Below are positions 8,794 through 17,813 of a stretch of DNA of 44,545 nt, in pieces. Position 1 is the first letter of the stretch. Each line of letters starts with the position of its first letter. Where the stretch lies: assembly GCA_023265155.1 (NCBI GenBank), contig JAHFUL010000002.1:36188-80732 (forward strand). Reading direction: 5' to 3'. This stretch comes from Acidobacteriota bacterium (GTDB taxonomy: Bacteria > Acidobacteriota > Vicinamibacteria > Vicinamibacterales > CAVVIG01). The notes under the pieces were generated by a model. That model did no database searches and was not told where the DNA came from. It saw only the letters and a list, made by a program, of their open reading frames with translations. Made by a program: the position numbers and the translations under genes.

Positions 8794-9903
8794 CTAGCTT
8801 GCGACGTATCCGCGCCGGGCGCGGACCCGGTAGTTCCCTCGGTGCACTTCCACGCGGATCGCGTGCCAGCGGCCGTCCTTCTTCCCGCTGGCGGGATAGC
8901 CCAGGTAGTACTGCTTGCTCATCTCGTCGGCGATGCTCGAGGTCGCCGGGCCGAGATCCCGTGGGTCGCGAATGATTTCCGTGCGGCCGCCGCTGTCGTC
9001 GGTCAGATCCCGCAGTGCCGTGACGTTGACACGTTCATTGGTGCTGTTCCGACCGCTCTGTGTCTGCGGGCGCTTCGGGAGCGGCCATTGCCACTGGGTG
9101 GACCGAAGGAGACCCGGCCTTCGTGGAAATGGCTGCGGCACCGGAACAGGGAATCGGGGCGGCGGCGGCTGCGGCTGGGGGCGTTGTGGAGGCCGCGTCA
9201 CGTAGGTCGTTTCGCCGTCGCCGTCGATGCCGATGGCATAGACGAGCACTTCGCTTTCGCGAATGATCCTCCGTGTCTCGTCGACTCGGGGGCGGATCGA
9301 CGAGTCGTTGCCGTCGGAAATCACAACGATCGCCTTTTTCGTGTTCCGGCCCGTGGCGGCCAGAGGGATCGCCCGCGCGACGGCGTCGTACATCGCCGTT
9401 CCACCGTCGGGTGAAATGCGCGACAGCGCGCGGGAGATCGCCTGCCTGTCCTTCGTCCACCCTTCCAGGAGCAGCGGGGTCTCGTTGAATCGATAGAGGA
9501 AGAACTCGTCCTCCGGGTCTTGAAGCTCGTCGAGGAACTGCTCCAGTGCGGTTCGAGCGGCGCGAATCTTTTCGCCTGCCATGCTGCCGCTCGCATCGAC
9601 CACGATGCCGAGGCTCACGGGGACGCGATCGGCACCGAAATGCGACACACTCTGCAGCACGTTGTCTTCGTACACGCTGAAGTCGTCTTTGGCCAGACCC
9701 GGCACGAACCGGCCGCTCGAATCCGTAACCGTGGCCGTGACGTTGACCAGCTCGACGCCGCTCTTGAACTTGAAGCCTTCAGGCTGATCAGGCGGCGGCT
9801 CGGTCGGACGCTGCTGCGCCTGCACCGAGACGACAGCGAGGAACACGAGAGCGGCGGACATTCTATACGTTCTATGCGCCATCGCGTTTATCCTATGCGC
9901 CAT
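8794..9903 (-). CDS. VWFA-related (acidobacterial type) secreted protein
   Basis: Exported protein with a von Willebrand factor A fold. A signal peptide (MSAALVFLAVVSVQAQQ) precedes an N-terminal beta domain with GVELVNVTATVTDSSG, FVPGLAKDDFSVYEDN and VLQSVSHF. The VWA domain has the MIDAS motif DASGSM, a Thr loop (PDGGTAMYDAV) and VVISDGND. A Pro/Arg-rich insert (about residues 235-280) precedes the last part, ending RVRARRGYV. This architecture is a well-known large family in Acidobacteria; its function is unknown. Three in-frame starts exist (9903, 9882, 9861). The first two are copies within a 21-bp duplication; the third starts directly at the signal peptide. It overlaps the upstream gene stop. 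Confidence 0.9.
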   Translation of the reverse strand: MAHRINAMAHRTYRMSAALVFLAVVSVQAQQRPTEPPPDQPEGFKFKSGVELVNVTATVTDSSGRFVPGLAKDDFSVYEDNVLQSVSHFGADRVPVSLGIVVDASGSMAGEKIRAARTALEQFLDELQDPEDEFFLYRFNETPLLLEGWTKDRQAISRALSRISPDGGTAMYDAVARAIPLAATGRNTKKAIVVISDGNDSSIRPRVDETRRIIRESEVLVYAIGIDGDGETTYVTRPPQRPQPQPPPPRFPVPVPQPFPRRPGLLRSTQWQWPLPKRPQTQSGRNSTNERVNVTALRDLTDDSGGRTEIIRDPRDLGPATSSIADEMSKQYYLGYPASGKKDGRWHAIRVEVHRGNYRVRARRGYVAS

Positions 9904-9913
9904 CGCGTTTATC
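9872..9913. repeat. Perfect 21-bp tandem duplication at a gene junction
   Basis: Two identical 21-base copies (9872-9892 and 9893-9913). Each holds, on the minus strand, the sequence ATGGCGCATAG, which is both a start for the VWFA protein and the TAG stop of the upstream FxLYD-like gene. Because 21 is a multiple of three, the duplication adds seven residues (MAHRINA) to the VWFA protein N-terminus without a frame change. Confidence 0.95.
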
Positions 9914-10618
9914 TACGTGCGGGACGACGTGGTCGTCGCCCGTCCTGAAGCTGACACGATACCGGCCGATGTCGGCCGCGCCTGGCACGCTGACGGTGAA
10001 GGGCGCCTCGGCACCAGGCATGAGGTCGTTGGCCTCGACTACGGCCCGTCCGGTCGTGACAACAGCCCCCGCACTATTGAACAGTAGCACTACCGCGGTG
10101 AGATGGGGGACGTCAATGCCGTTCGCCGGGTTGCGCACGACGCCATGGACGGTCAGACGATCGGCACTCCGATCGTGACCGAGCGCGACGAGCTCGATCG
10201 GCGCGCTCACCGCTCGATCGGCGACGGCAGAACCCGCTGAGCCCAGGGACCCCAGCGAACCCAGCGAACCCGGTGAACCCAGCGAACCCGGTGAACCTAC
10301 AGTCCCCTTATGCCCTACAGGCAGGACGAGGGCAAGCAGGATGACGGTTCCGACGATCAATCCGCCGGCCGCGACAGCAATCGCCATTGGCGAATGCCCT
10401 TCGGACTCCTCATCGACGACAAACATGTTGGCGGCGCGCCGGAGTCCTGGGACCGGTTGAGCGGAAGGCCAGCCTTCATCCCCGATTTCAGCAGCGAGTG
10501 CCGCGATCCGCGCCTCAGACCGGCGCCGCTCGTTACGCACGGAATGCCACGCAATAGCGCTCATCGCGGCGGCCAGACCCAGGGAGGCGAAGGTGATGAG
10601 GATCAGCATGCTATTCAT
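9893..10618 (-). CDS. Membrane-anchored protein with FxLYD-like domain
   Basis: Unassigned protein of 241 residues. Residues 1-20 are a first hydrophobic segment (MLILITFASLGLAAAMSAIAW) followed by a charged stretch. A second membrane segment lies at about 77-98 (IAVAAGGLIVGTVILLALVL). Next comes a Gly-Ser-Leu/Pro repeat (GSPGSLGSPGSLGSL) encoded by a 9-bp DNA repeat, then a C-terminal beta domain (LTVHGVVRNPANG, LTAVVLLFNSAGAVV, PGAEAPFTVSVPG) that resembles FxLYD extracellular domains. The ATG at 10618 follows the TonB gene stop by five bases; the longer in-frame extension lies inside the TonB gene. Likely role: envelope partner of the TonB and VWFA proteins, by position only. Confidence 0.75.
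   Translation of the reverse strand: MNSMLILITFASLGLAAAMSAIAWHSVRNERRRSEARIAALAAEIGDEGWPSAQPVPGLRRAANMFVVDEESEGHSPMAIAVAAGGLIVGTVILLALVLPVGHKGTVGSPGSLGSPGSLGSLGSLGSAGSAVADRAVSAPIELVALGHDRSADRLTVHGVVRNPANGIDVPHLTAVVLLFNSAGAVVTTGRAVVEANDLMPGAEAPFTVSVPGAADIGRYRVSFRTGDDHVVPHVDKRDGA
10235..10297. repeat. 9-bp tandem repeat coding for Gly-Ser-x
   Basis: About seven 9-base units of the type CCCAGCGAA / CCCGGTGAA on the plus strand. On the coding (minus) strand they read GSL/GSP/GSA tripeptides in the linker of the FxLYD-like protein. Same unit family as at 2287-2367 and 44101-44502. Confidence 0.85.
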
Positions 10619-10623
10619 GGGGG

Positions 10624-11664
10624 TTACCGCATCTTGAACTCGACTGACACTTCCACGATGACGTCGACGAGCGTGCCCAGTCGGCGGGCCGGCGAGAATC
10701 GCCACTGTCGTACGGCCTGAACCGCGCGGTCGTTGAGCGCTGACGAAGAGAGCCCCTTGAGAATCCTGACGTCGCCGACCGAGCCATCGCGTCGCACGAC
10801 GATTTCCATGTCGACGGTGCCTTCCCTGCCGCTCCGCCTGGCATCTTCGGGGTAGTCTGGCTTGACCTCGGTCAGCAGGCGGGGTGGTTCGATCCCGGAG
10901 CCAGGGCGGAACGGCCCTCCGCCCGTGCCGCCGCCCGAACCGGCGCCGATCCCGGATCCCCGTCCCTCACCGATTCCCGTCCCGGCTCCGCTGCCCACTC
11001 CCGCGCCGGTCCCGCGGCCGTTGCTCTCCTTCTCTGAGCGTGCCTCTTCCAGGATTCCGATGCGATCCTGAGTATCCGCCGGCGACACCGCAACAGGGGC
11101 CACAATCCTGGGCAATGCTTCGGCGCGGAGCGGTGGAGGGGGTGGTTCGGATGCCTTGACCTCCGGTTCCATCGGTGGTGGAGGCCGGCGAATCGGCAGC
11201 GGACTGCTGATGGCCCGCCTGCCTTCGCGACGAGCCTTCGGGGGTGGCGTCTTCTGAAGCAGTCCACCGCCGCCGCCTCCGCCACCGGGCCCCGGCGATG
11301 CCACGTACACCAACCGCATCTTTGTGAGCGGACGTTCGTCGGGAGCAAGGGTGGTCGCGGTTGGGGCGAGATCAAGGGTGGTGACCAGAATCACCGCTGC
11401 GATGACAACCGCGTGCAGCGTTCCGGATACGGCGAGTCTGACGCCGCCGCGACGAACCGGCGCGCTCGACGCGAAGATCGAGAAAAGAGAGCCTGGAGCG
11501 CGAACCGGCTCACGACGAAGCCTCCGAGCAAGGCGAACGGCATGCGCGTGGGGGATGACGGCGTCCGCGCCGCCGGCCGCCTCGATCGCACGCGCCTCGG
11601 GGACGCCGGCCGCTCGGGCAATCTCCGATGGCGTGTAGACGTCGATGACTGGACCAAGGTGCAT
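10624..11664 (-). CDS. TonB family energy transducer with N-terminal helix-turn-helix-like segment
   Basis: Links proton-motive force to outer-membrane receptors. Residues about 8-45 look like a cytoplasmic helix-turn-helix/MerR-type segment (VYTPSEIARAAGVPEARAIEAA). One membrane helix lies at about 77-98 (VSGTLHAVVIAAVILVTTL). A Gly/Pro-rich periplasmic spacer follows (PPPPMEPEVKASEPPPPPL; a long Gly-Thr-Gly-Ser stretch), then a C-terminal TonB domain (KPDYPEDARRSGREGTVDMEI, LNDRAVQAVRQWRFSPAR). I prefer ATG 11664; a GTG at 11679 adds five residues. It is the first gene of a packed minus-strand set running to the iron exporter at 6900. No ExbB/ExbD is nearby. Confidence 0.87.
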   Translation of the reverse strand: MHLGPVIDVYTPSEIARAAGVPEARAIEAAGGADAVIPHAHAVRLARRLRREPVRAPGSLFSIFASSAPVRRGGVRLAVSGTLHAVVIAAVILVTTLDLAPTATTLAPDERPLTKMRLVYVASPGPGGGGGGGGLLQKTPPPKARREGRRAISSPLPIRRPPPPMEPEVKASEPPPPPLRAEALPRIVAPVAVSPADTQDRIGILEEARSEKESNGRGTGAGVGSGAGTGIGEGRGSGIGAGSGGGTGGGPFRPGSGIEPPRLLTEVKPDYPEDARRSGREGTVDMEIVVRRDGSVGDVRILKGLSSSALNDRAVQAVRQWRFSPARRLGTLVDVIVEVSVEFKMR

Positions 11665-11863
11665 GGTGGCAGGAATCACTGCAGCGAGGCAAAACGCTTG
11701 CCGCGGCAGCGCTGGGGCCGGCCTGATTTTCGGCAGGTTTTTCAGGGCTTTTCAAACGATCCCGCATGACTCCGGCACCGAGCCGTCGCTCGGGCTGTGC
11801 TCTCGTCGTGACAAGCTGTCACCTAATCCCATCTCGGCTCATCGTTGCATCATTGCCATGAGC

Positions 11864-11931
11864 CTCTCAGCTTTCAGCTTTCGGTCCTCAGCTTTCCGCT
11901 TTCGGTCCTCAGCTCTCAGCTCTCGGTCCTC
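11864..11931. repeat. CAGCTYTC/GGTCC short repeat, copy 1
   Basis: Imperfect tandem copies of TCAGCTTTC, TCAGCTCTC and TCGGTCC. An inverted, diverged copy of the same element lies at 13635-13702, on the other side of the SDR and methyltransferase genes. Confidence 0.75.
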
Positions 11932-12024
11932 CGAGGTTCGCCGCAGCCCTCTTTGCCTTCGCCTTTCCTACCTTCGGTTTCACCCTCCTCCCTGAGTCCT
12001 TCGCCCTGTCAGTGAACCTGAGCA

Positions 12025-12030
12025 TAGACT
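12025..12030 (+). promoter_or_regulatory. -10-like hexamer TAGACT, 6 bases before ATG
   Basis: TAGACT, six bases, then the SDR ATG at 12037, with no Shine-Dalgarno sequence. The string TAGACTAG(C/A)CCCATG is nearly identical to that before the DUF4159 gene at 24343 (minus strand), suggesting a shared leaderless promoter form. Confidence 0.45.
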
Positions 12031-12036
12031 AGCCCC

Positions 12037-12804
12037 ATGTCATTCCATGGAAGAGTCGCCATCGTGACTGGCGCGACGAGCGGGATTGGTCTGGAAACGG
12101 CTCGTGCATTCGCACGCGAGGGCGCGGACGTCGTCCTGGTGGGACGCAACGAATCAGCCCTGCTGGACCTCAGCAAGGCGCTGGACCTCTCCGGCCATCG
12201 CTCGGTCGGCTGCTGCGCCGACGTCACGGCGCCCGATGGCCCTGAACGCATCGTGCGGACCGCGGTCGAGGCGTTTGGCGGCGTCGACGTGCTGGTCAAC
12301 GCGGCTGGCGTCATCGCCACCGGCTCGGTCGAAACCACGGACGATGAGGCGTGGGATTCGATGATGGCGGTGAATCTGCGCGCGCCGTTTCGGCTGATGC
12401 GTGCTGCGGCGCCGAACCTGAAGCAGCGCAAGGGCGCGGTCGTGAACGTGTCGAGCGTCAACGGCCTGCGATCGTTTGCGGGAGTGCTGGCCTACTGCGT
12501 CAGCAAAGCGGGTGTCGATCATCTGACGCGCTGTGCGGCGCTGGAGATGGCGCCGCATGGCGTGCGCGTCAACGGAGTCAACCCCGGCGTGACCATCACC
12601 AACCTTCATCGCCGCGGGGGCATGGATGAGGCGCAGTACGACGCGTTCCTGGCGCGGTCGAAGGAGACCCATCCGCTTGGCCGGCCGGGGCAACCGCAGG
12701 AAGTGGCGTCGCTGATTCTCTATCTCGCGTCCGATCGCGCCGCCTGGATGACCGGCGAGACGATCCCGATCGACGGGGGGAGGCACCTCACCTGCCTGCG
12801 GTAG
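12037..12804 (+). CDS. Short-chain dehydrogenase/reductase
   Basis: NAD(P)-dependent oxidoreductase of the classical SDR family, 255 residues. The Rossmann cofactor motif is TGATSGIG (residues 11-18); NAAG follows strand 4; the catalytic triad is the Ser in VNVSSVNG plus YCVSK (Tyr and Lys); a C-terminal GETIPIDGG closes the fold. Cytoplasmic. Substrate unknown; it resembles FabG-like and sugar/sterol dehydrogenases alike. It stands alone between repeats, with the methyltransferase gene convergent on it. Confidence 0.93.
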   Translation: MSFHGRVAIVTGATSGIGLETARAFAREGADVVLVGRNESALLDLSKALDLSGHRSVGCCADVTAPDGPERIVRTAVEAFGGVDVLVNAAGVIATGSVETTDDEAWDSMMAVNLRAPFRLMRAAAPNLKQRKGAVVNVSSVNGLRSFAGVLAYCVSKAGVDHLTRCAALEMAPHGVRVNGVNPGVTITNLHRRGGMDEAQYDAFLARSKETHPLGRPGQPQEVASLILYLASDRAAWMTGETIPIDGGRHLTCLR

Positions 12805-12824
12805 AAGGGCTGCGGACGACTGGA

Positions 12825-12940
12825 AATTTACAATTGGGAGTTTTTGGGAATTGAGAATTAGGAATGCGTGAGCCCTCGCAGTCCTGATCCTCAACTAGGA
12901 ATCACGACGAATTCCTAATTCCCGATGTGCATTGTAAATT
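12825..12940. repeat. AT-rich nested inverted repeat between convergent genes
   Basis: Outer arms AATTTACAAT (12825-12834) and ATTGTAAATT (12931-12940), inner arms GAATTAGGAAT (12855-12865) and ATTCCTAATTC (12911-12921), all perfect. Its base composition is sharply unlike the surrounding DNA. It sits where the SDR and methyltransferase transcripts meet and could act as a bidirectional terminator or be a dispersed element. Confidence 0.85.
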
Positions 12941-12955
12941 GACGAATGGGGCAAC

Positions 12956-13543
12956 TCACCTGGGCTTGATCGCTTCGACGAACAGGAGCCCATCGCGTTC
13001 GGCGAGCGTTCGCACGGACCTGAATCCATCCGCCTGCAGCGACGGACCGGGATCGAAGCGTGGTCCACTCCGCGCTGGCAGGTCGGTCATGAGCACGGCG
13101 AGGGCGCGGGTCAGGAGCGCGCCGGCGCCGCCGCGTGCCGTCGCGGCGATGACCATCACGCGCCCGCCAGGACGCAGAATGCGGAGGACCTCGCGAACGG
13201 TGGCCACGCGATCCTCGGCTCGCATAGTCGCGAAGAGGCCTCCGGTATCATCGACAATCGCGACGTCAAATGCGTCGGCATCCGCCGGCAGACGCGTCGG
13301 CGGCGCTGTCTCGATCTCAACGAGCACACCCGCCTGCGCGGCGCCCTTGTTCACACGCGCGGCCGACGCCTCATCGGGAACGATCGCGACTGCACGCCCG
13401 GATAAGCCCACACCCGCGGCGATCGCCCCTAGACGTCCCCCATGCGCGCAGCCAATCTGTACGATCCGGTCGCCCATCTTCACGCCGACCATGCCGGCGG
13501 CGAGCGTGGCTGCATCAGCGCTGCGCGATAGGAAGTTGAACAT
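12956..13543 (-). CDS. Class I SAM-dependent methyltransferase
   Basis: Predicted methyltransferase of 195 residues with a Rossmann-type SAM fold. Motif I is degenerate (VQIGCAHGGRLGAIAAG, with Ala-His where Gly-x-Gly is more usual), motif II is RAVAIVPDE, motif IV DAFDVAIVDDTGG, and the post-motif LRILRPGGRVMVIA is typical of the UbiE/type 11 group. The first ~20 residues (FNFLSRSADAATLAAGMVGV) may form an amphipathic helix. Substrate unknown. A TATAAG hexamer at about 13567 (minus strand) is a possible -10. Confidence 0.85.
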   Translation of the reverse strand: MFNFLSRSADAATLAAGMVGVKMGDRIVQIGCAHGGRLGAIAAGVGLSGRAVAIVPDEASAARVNKGAAQAGVLVEIETAPPTRLPADADAFDVAIVDDTGGLFATMRAEDRVATVREVLRILRPGGRVMVIAATARGGAGALLTRALAVLMTDLPARSGPRFDPGPSLQADGFRSVRTLAERDGLLFVEAIKPR

Positions 13544-13634
13544 GCCGTCGGCTTTTCAGCACCTTATACCACGCTCGCGCGGCTCCGGCGTCCCGCCGGA
13601 TCTGACAGCCGGCATCGAACCGCGGACCATTCAA

Positions 13635-13702
13635 CAGTGACAGATGACAGCTGAGAGCCGAGAGCTGACAGTTGAGCGCTGAAAGGCTGACAGCTGAGAG
13701 GC
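13635..13702. repeat. AGCTGAGAGC-type short repeat, inverted copy 2
   Basis: Imperfect repeats of GACAGCTGAGAG and CCGAGAGCTGACAG, the reverse complement family of 11864-11931. Its distal end supplies CTGACA, the best -35 candidate for the inositol-phosphate synthase gene. Confidence 0.75.
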
Positions 13703-13717
13703 GAAGCTATATAGTCT
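13687..13717 (+). promoter_or_regulatory. Promoter of inositol-3-phosphate synthase
   Basis: CTGACA (13687-13692), a 17-base spacer and TATAGT (13710-13715); an overlapping TAGTCT (13712-13717) ends seven bases before the ATG at 13725. There is no Shine-Dalgarno sequence, so the mRNA is probably leaderless or has a leader of two or three bases. Confidence 0.55.
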
Positions 13718-13724
13718 GGGCTCG

Positions 13725-15038
<1,314 letters not shown>

Positions 15039-15074
15039 CAGTCGGTGGCGCAAGTGAGTTGCCGCCGGAAAAAG

Positions 15075-15085
15075 GGGTCAGACCC
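15075..15085. repeat. GGGTCAGACCC palindrome (REP-like)
   Basis: Short palindrome in the gap between the inositol synthase and secretin genes, followed by a partial copy (AAAGGGGTCAG, about 15102). A fuller copy lies at 21043-21066. It resembles a REP-like dispersed element; no transposase is visible. Confidence 0.6.
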
Positions 15086-15208
15086 TGTTCTACGCGCGCA
15101 ACGAAAGGGGTCAGTGCTGGGGGTGGCTGCGCGGAAGTGCACACGATTGCACGGATCTTCGGGCTTCGCCTCTACTGACAATCGGCTCAGCTACCGAGAA
15201 TCTGAGAT

Positions 15209-16456
15209 GTGAAGCGGGTGCCACCGCGCGCATTTCTGACGGTCTGTCTGCTGACCGCGTCGGTGCAGGCCCAGGCGCCCGCCCCGCCCGGTCAGCTGCC
15301 GCCGTTGCCGCTGACGCAACTCGATGAGCGAGCGCTCGCGGCCGATCTCGATAACCGGACGTTCACGCTGATGTTTGCCCAGCCGGTTCCGATTCACGAT
15401 CTCCTGCTGCTTCTCGTGCGCGGAACGACGCTCAGCGTCGTTCCCGCGCCGGACATCGCGGGAACCTTTATCGGCGAGCTCAAGAGCGTGACCGTGCGCC
15501 AGGCGCTCGGGTGGATTCTTCCACCGCTCGGCCTCGACTACTCGATCGAGGGGTCGTTCATCAGGGTCTTCCACCGTGAACCCGGCACCAGAATCTTCAG
15601 CATCAACTACATCGCCACCGAGCGCACCGGCGACTCGGTCATCGGCGGATCCCGCGACTCGGCCGGAGGTTCCGCGCGGGTGACCAGCACGACGGGCTCG
15701 GATATGTTCGCCGAGCTGGCAAAGAGCGTCGGCACGCTGTTGTCCGATCGCGGCGTCTTCAGCATCGACCGGCGAGCGGGTCTGCTGCAGGTCACCGATT
15801 TTCCCGAGCGCCTGGACGCCGTTTCGCAGTATCTCGACGCGGTTCAGGAGCGCGTCCATCACCAGGTTCAGATCGATGCCAGCATCGTCGAAGTCGAGCT
15901 CAATGACGTCAATGGAGCCGCCGCGCAGACACTGGATTGGACGGCACTCGCACGCGCCGGTGTCGAGGCGGGCAGCCCGCCGGGCGCGAGGCCGTTGATC
16001 AACGGCCTGCGCGTCTCCGACGTCTCGCGCTTTTTCACGGCCCTCGCGACACAGGGCAAACTGTCGGTGCTCGCGCAGCCGCGCGTGCTGGCGCTGAACA
16101 ACCAGCCGGCAATTGTACGCGGCACCACCACGGCCGGCGGCGACGTCGAGGAGATCACGCTGTCGGTCACGGCTCAATCGGCGGACGGCATGGTGATGCT
16201 GAGTCTCAGCCCGATCGTGACCGTGCGCGCGGCCGAAGCGAACCGGAACGGGGCCGGCACGACGACCCGGGAGGCCGACACGCTGGCTCGGGTACGCGAC
16301 GGTGAAACGATCGTCCTCGCAGGCTTTACGCGCGACCGCGAGACGCGCGAGCCGAGGAGCGGCGGCATTACGGGAGGATGGTTCGGCCGCACGACGGTGG
16401 TGACGAAGAAGCGAGTCGAGCTCCTGATTCTGCTGACGCCGCGCATAGTGTCCTGA
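15209..16456 (+). CDS. mshL: Secretin of MSHA-type pilus (MshL-like)
   Basis: Outer-membrane multimeric channel subunit, 415 residues. A signal peptide (residues 1-23, ending SVQAQA) leads to a periplasmic part with an STN-like fold (NRTFTLMFAQPVPIHDLLLLL) and N-domains (LLQVTDFPERLDAVSQYLDAV, HHQVQIDASIVEVELND). The secretin core follows, with LSVLAQPRVLALNNQPAIV, LSLSPIV and RDGETIVLAGFTRDRE, ending VELLILLTPRIV. It is compact, as MshL/PilQ-like proteins without extra N-domains are. The start is GTG 15209. The next two genes complete the mshL-M-N order known from Vibrio MSHA loci. Confidence 0.88.
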   Translation: MKRVPPRAFLTVCLLTASVQAQAPAPPGQLPPLPLTQLDERALAADLDNRTFTLMFAQPVPIHDLLLLLVRGTTLSVVPAPDIAGTFIGELKSVTVRQALGWILPPLGLDYSIEGSFIRVFHREPGTRIFSINYIATERTGDSVIGGSRDSAGGSARVTSTTGSDMFAELAKSVGTLLSDRGVFSIDRRAGLLQVTDFPERLDAVSQYLDAVQERVHHQVQIDASIVEVELNDVNGAAAQTLDWTALARAGVEAGSPPGARPLINGLRVSDVSRFFTALATQGKLSVLAQPRVLALNNQPAIVRGTTTAGGDVEEITLSVTAQSADGMVMLSLSPIVTVRAAEANRNGAGTTTREADTLARVRDGETIVLAGFTRDRETREPRSGGITGGWFGRTTVVTKKRVELLILLTPRIVS

Positions 16457-16457
16457 C

Positions 16458-17813
16458 ATGTACGAAGACTATTACGGCCTCGCCGAAAAACCGTTCAGCC
16501 TGACGCCGGATCCGAAGTATCTCTACCGGAGCCAGTCTCACGCCAACGCCTTCGAGCTGCTGCAGTACGCGATCGAACGCCGTGAAGGGTTCGTGGTCGT
16601 CACGGGCGACATCGGCACCGGAAAGACCACCCTGTGCCGTGCCCTGCTCGAACAGATCGATCGCAACACGTTCACCGCGCTCGTGCTCAACCCGTTCCTC
16701 TCCGAAGAGGACCTGCTCAAGCGCATCCTGCAGGACTTCGGCGTCATTTCCCGGGACGACCTGAAGGCCGGCCGCACGGCCGGCGTGACCAAGCAGGACA
16801 TGATCGACACCCTCTACGAATTCCTGCTTGGGCTCGTCCCGCTCAAAGCCGGCGCGGTGCTCGTCATCGACGAGGCGCAGAATCTTCCCCACCATGTCCT
16901 CGAGCAGATTCGCATCCTGTCGAATCTGGAGACCGACAAGGAGAAGCTGCTGCAGATCATTCTGGTGGGGCAGTTGAATCTGCGGACGCTGCTGCGATCG
17001 CCTGAACTGCGTCAGCTCGATCAGCGCGTGTCGATCCGCTACGAGTTGCAGCCGCTCGACGAGGAGACCGTCGCGGCGTATGTGGCGCACCGGTTGACGA
17101 TCGCCGGTGGATCGGCGGCCGTCGCGTTCACTGCGAAGGCACTCGCGCAGGTCCATCGGCTGTCTGGCGGTGTTCCCCGGCTCATCAACCTGATTTGCGA
17201 TCGCGCCCTTCTGGCGGGATTCTCGTTGAGGGCCAGCCGCATCACCCCGGAGATGGTGCGGCATGCGGCAGAGAGTCTTGATCTCCCGTCGGCGGCGCTG
17301 CCTCGTGCCAAATGGCTGACGCGCCGCGCGCCGCTTCCCGTCGGTGCCGCAGTGGTGTTGCTCGGCGCCGCGCTGGCCGTGGGCGCGAGCGCGCTTCTGT
17401 ACGAGCGCCTCGAGATGGATGCCCTCGAGGCCAGCACGACCCCTTCAACGGCTGCGGTGCCCGAGCGCATCGGCGTCCCGGTGGCCAGCGACACTCATCT
17501 GCCGTCCGCCGCGCCGAATCGTCGTCTGCCACGCGACGCGGCGCTGACGATCCTCGTCGGGTCGTATCCGTGGCCGGACGGGGACTCGGAGATCCGATCG
17601 GTGACGGCCTGGCTCGAGGCGACGGGCTATCACGTCTACTACGTTCAGGTCGACCTGGGCAGTCAGGGTATCTGGCGGCGAGTGCTCGCTGGGGCGTACA
17701 CTGACCCGAACGTGGCCCAGGTCGAAGTGGCGCGCATGAACGCGGCGGCACCGGCGCTGGAGGCCCGGATCGTCACGTCGGCGATGGCAAGGGGAGCGGA
17801 AACGCGCCAGTGA
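16458..17813 (+). CDS. mshM: ExeA/MshM-like AAA ATPase with C-terminal SPOR-like domain
   Basis: Assembly ATPase linked to secretin insertion, 451 residues. It opens with the family signature YYGLAEKPFSLTPDPKYLY, then Walker A GDIGTGKTT (residues 50-58), Walker B VLVIDEAQN (D138/E139) and LSGGVPRLINLICDRAL. One membrane helix lies at about 294-314 (VGAAVVLLGAALAVGASALLY). The periplasmic end (about 360-440) resembles a SPOR fold (ILVGSYP, YHVYYVQVDLGSQGIWRRVLAGAY), which binds peptidoglycan. The start is one base after the secretin stop; the stop overlaps the next start (GTGA). Confidence 0.9.
   Translation: MYEDYYGLAEKPFSLTPDPKYLYRSQSHANAFELLQYAIERREGFVVVTGDIGTGKTTLCRALLEQIDRNTFTALVLNPFLSEEDLLKRILQDFGVISRDDLKAGRTAGVTKQDMIDTLYEFLLGLVPLKAGAVLVIDEAQNLPHHVLEQIRILSNLETDKEKLLQIILVGQLNLRTLLRSPELRQLDQRVSIRYELQPLDEETVAAYVAHRLTIAGGSAAVAFTAKALAQVHRLSGGVPRLINLICDRALLAGFSLRASRITPEMVRHAAESLDLPSAALPRAKWLTRRAPLPVGAAVVLLGAALAVGASALLYERLEMDALEASTTPSTAAVPERIGVPVASDTHLPSAAPNRRLPRDAALTILVGSYPWPDGDSEIRSVTAWLEATGYHVYYVQVDLGSQGIWRRVLAGAYTDPNVAQVEVARMNAAAPALEARIVTSAMARGAETRQ

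Larger units (their letters stand above)
11665..12036. other. 372-base intergenic region
   Basis: Separates the divergent TonB and SDR genes. It holds a short CT-rich repeat at 11864-11931 and a -10-like hexamer just before the SDR gene. I see no convincing coding frame, tRNA or strong -35/-10 pair for the TonB gene. Confidence 0.6.
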
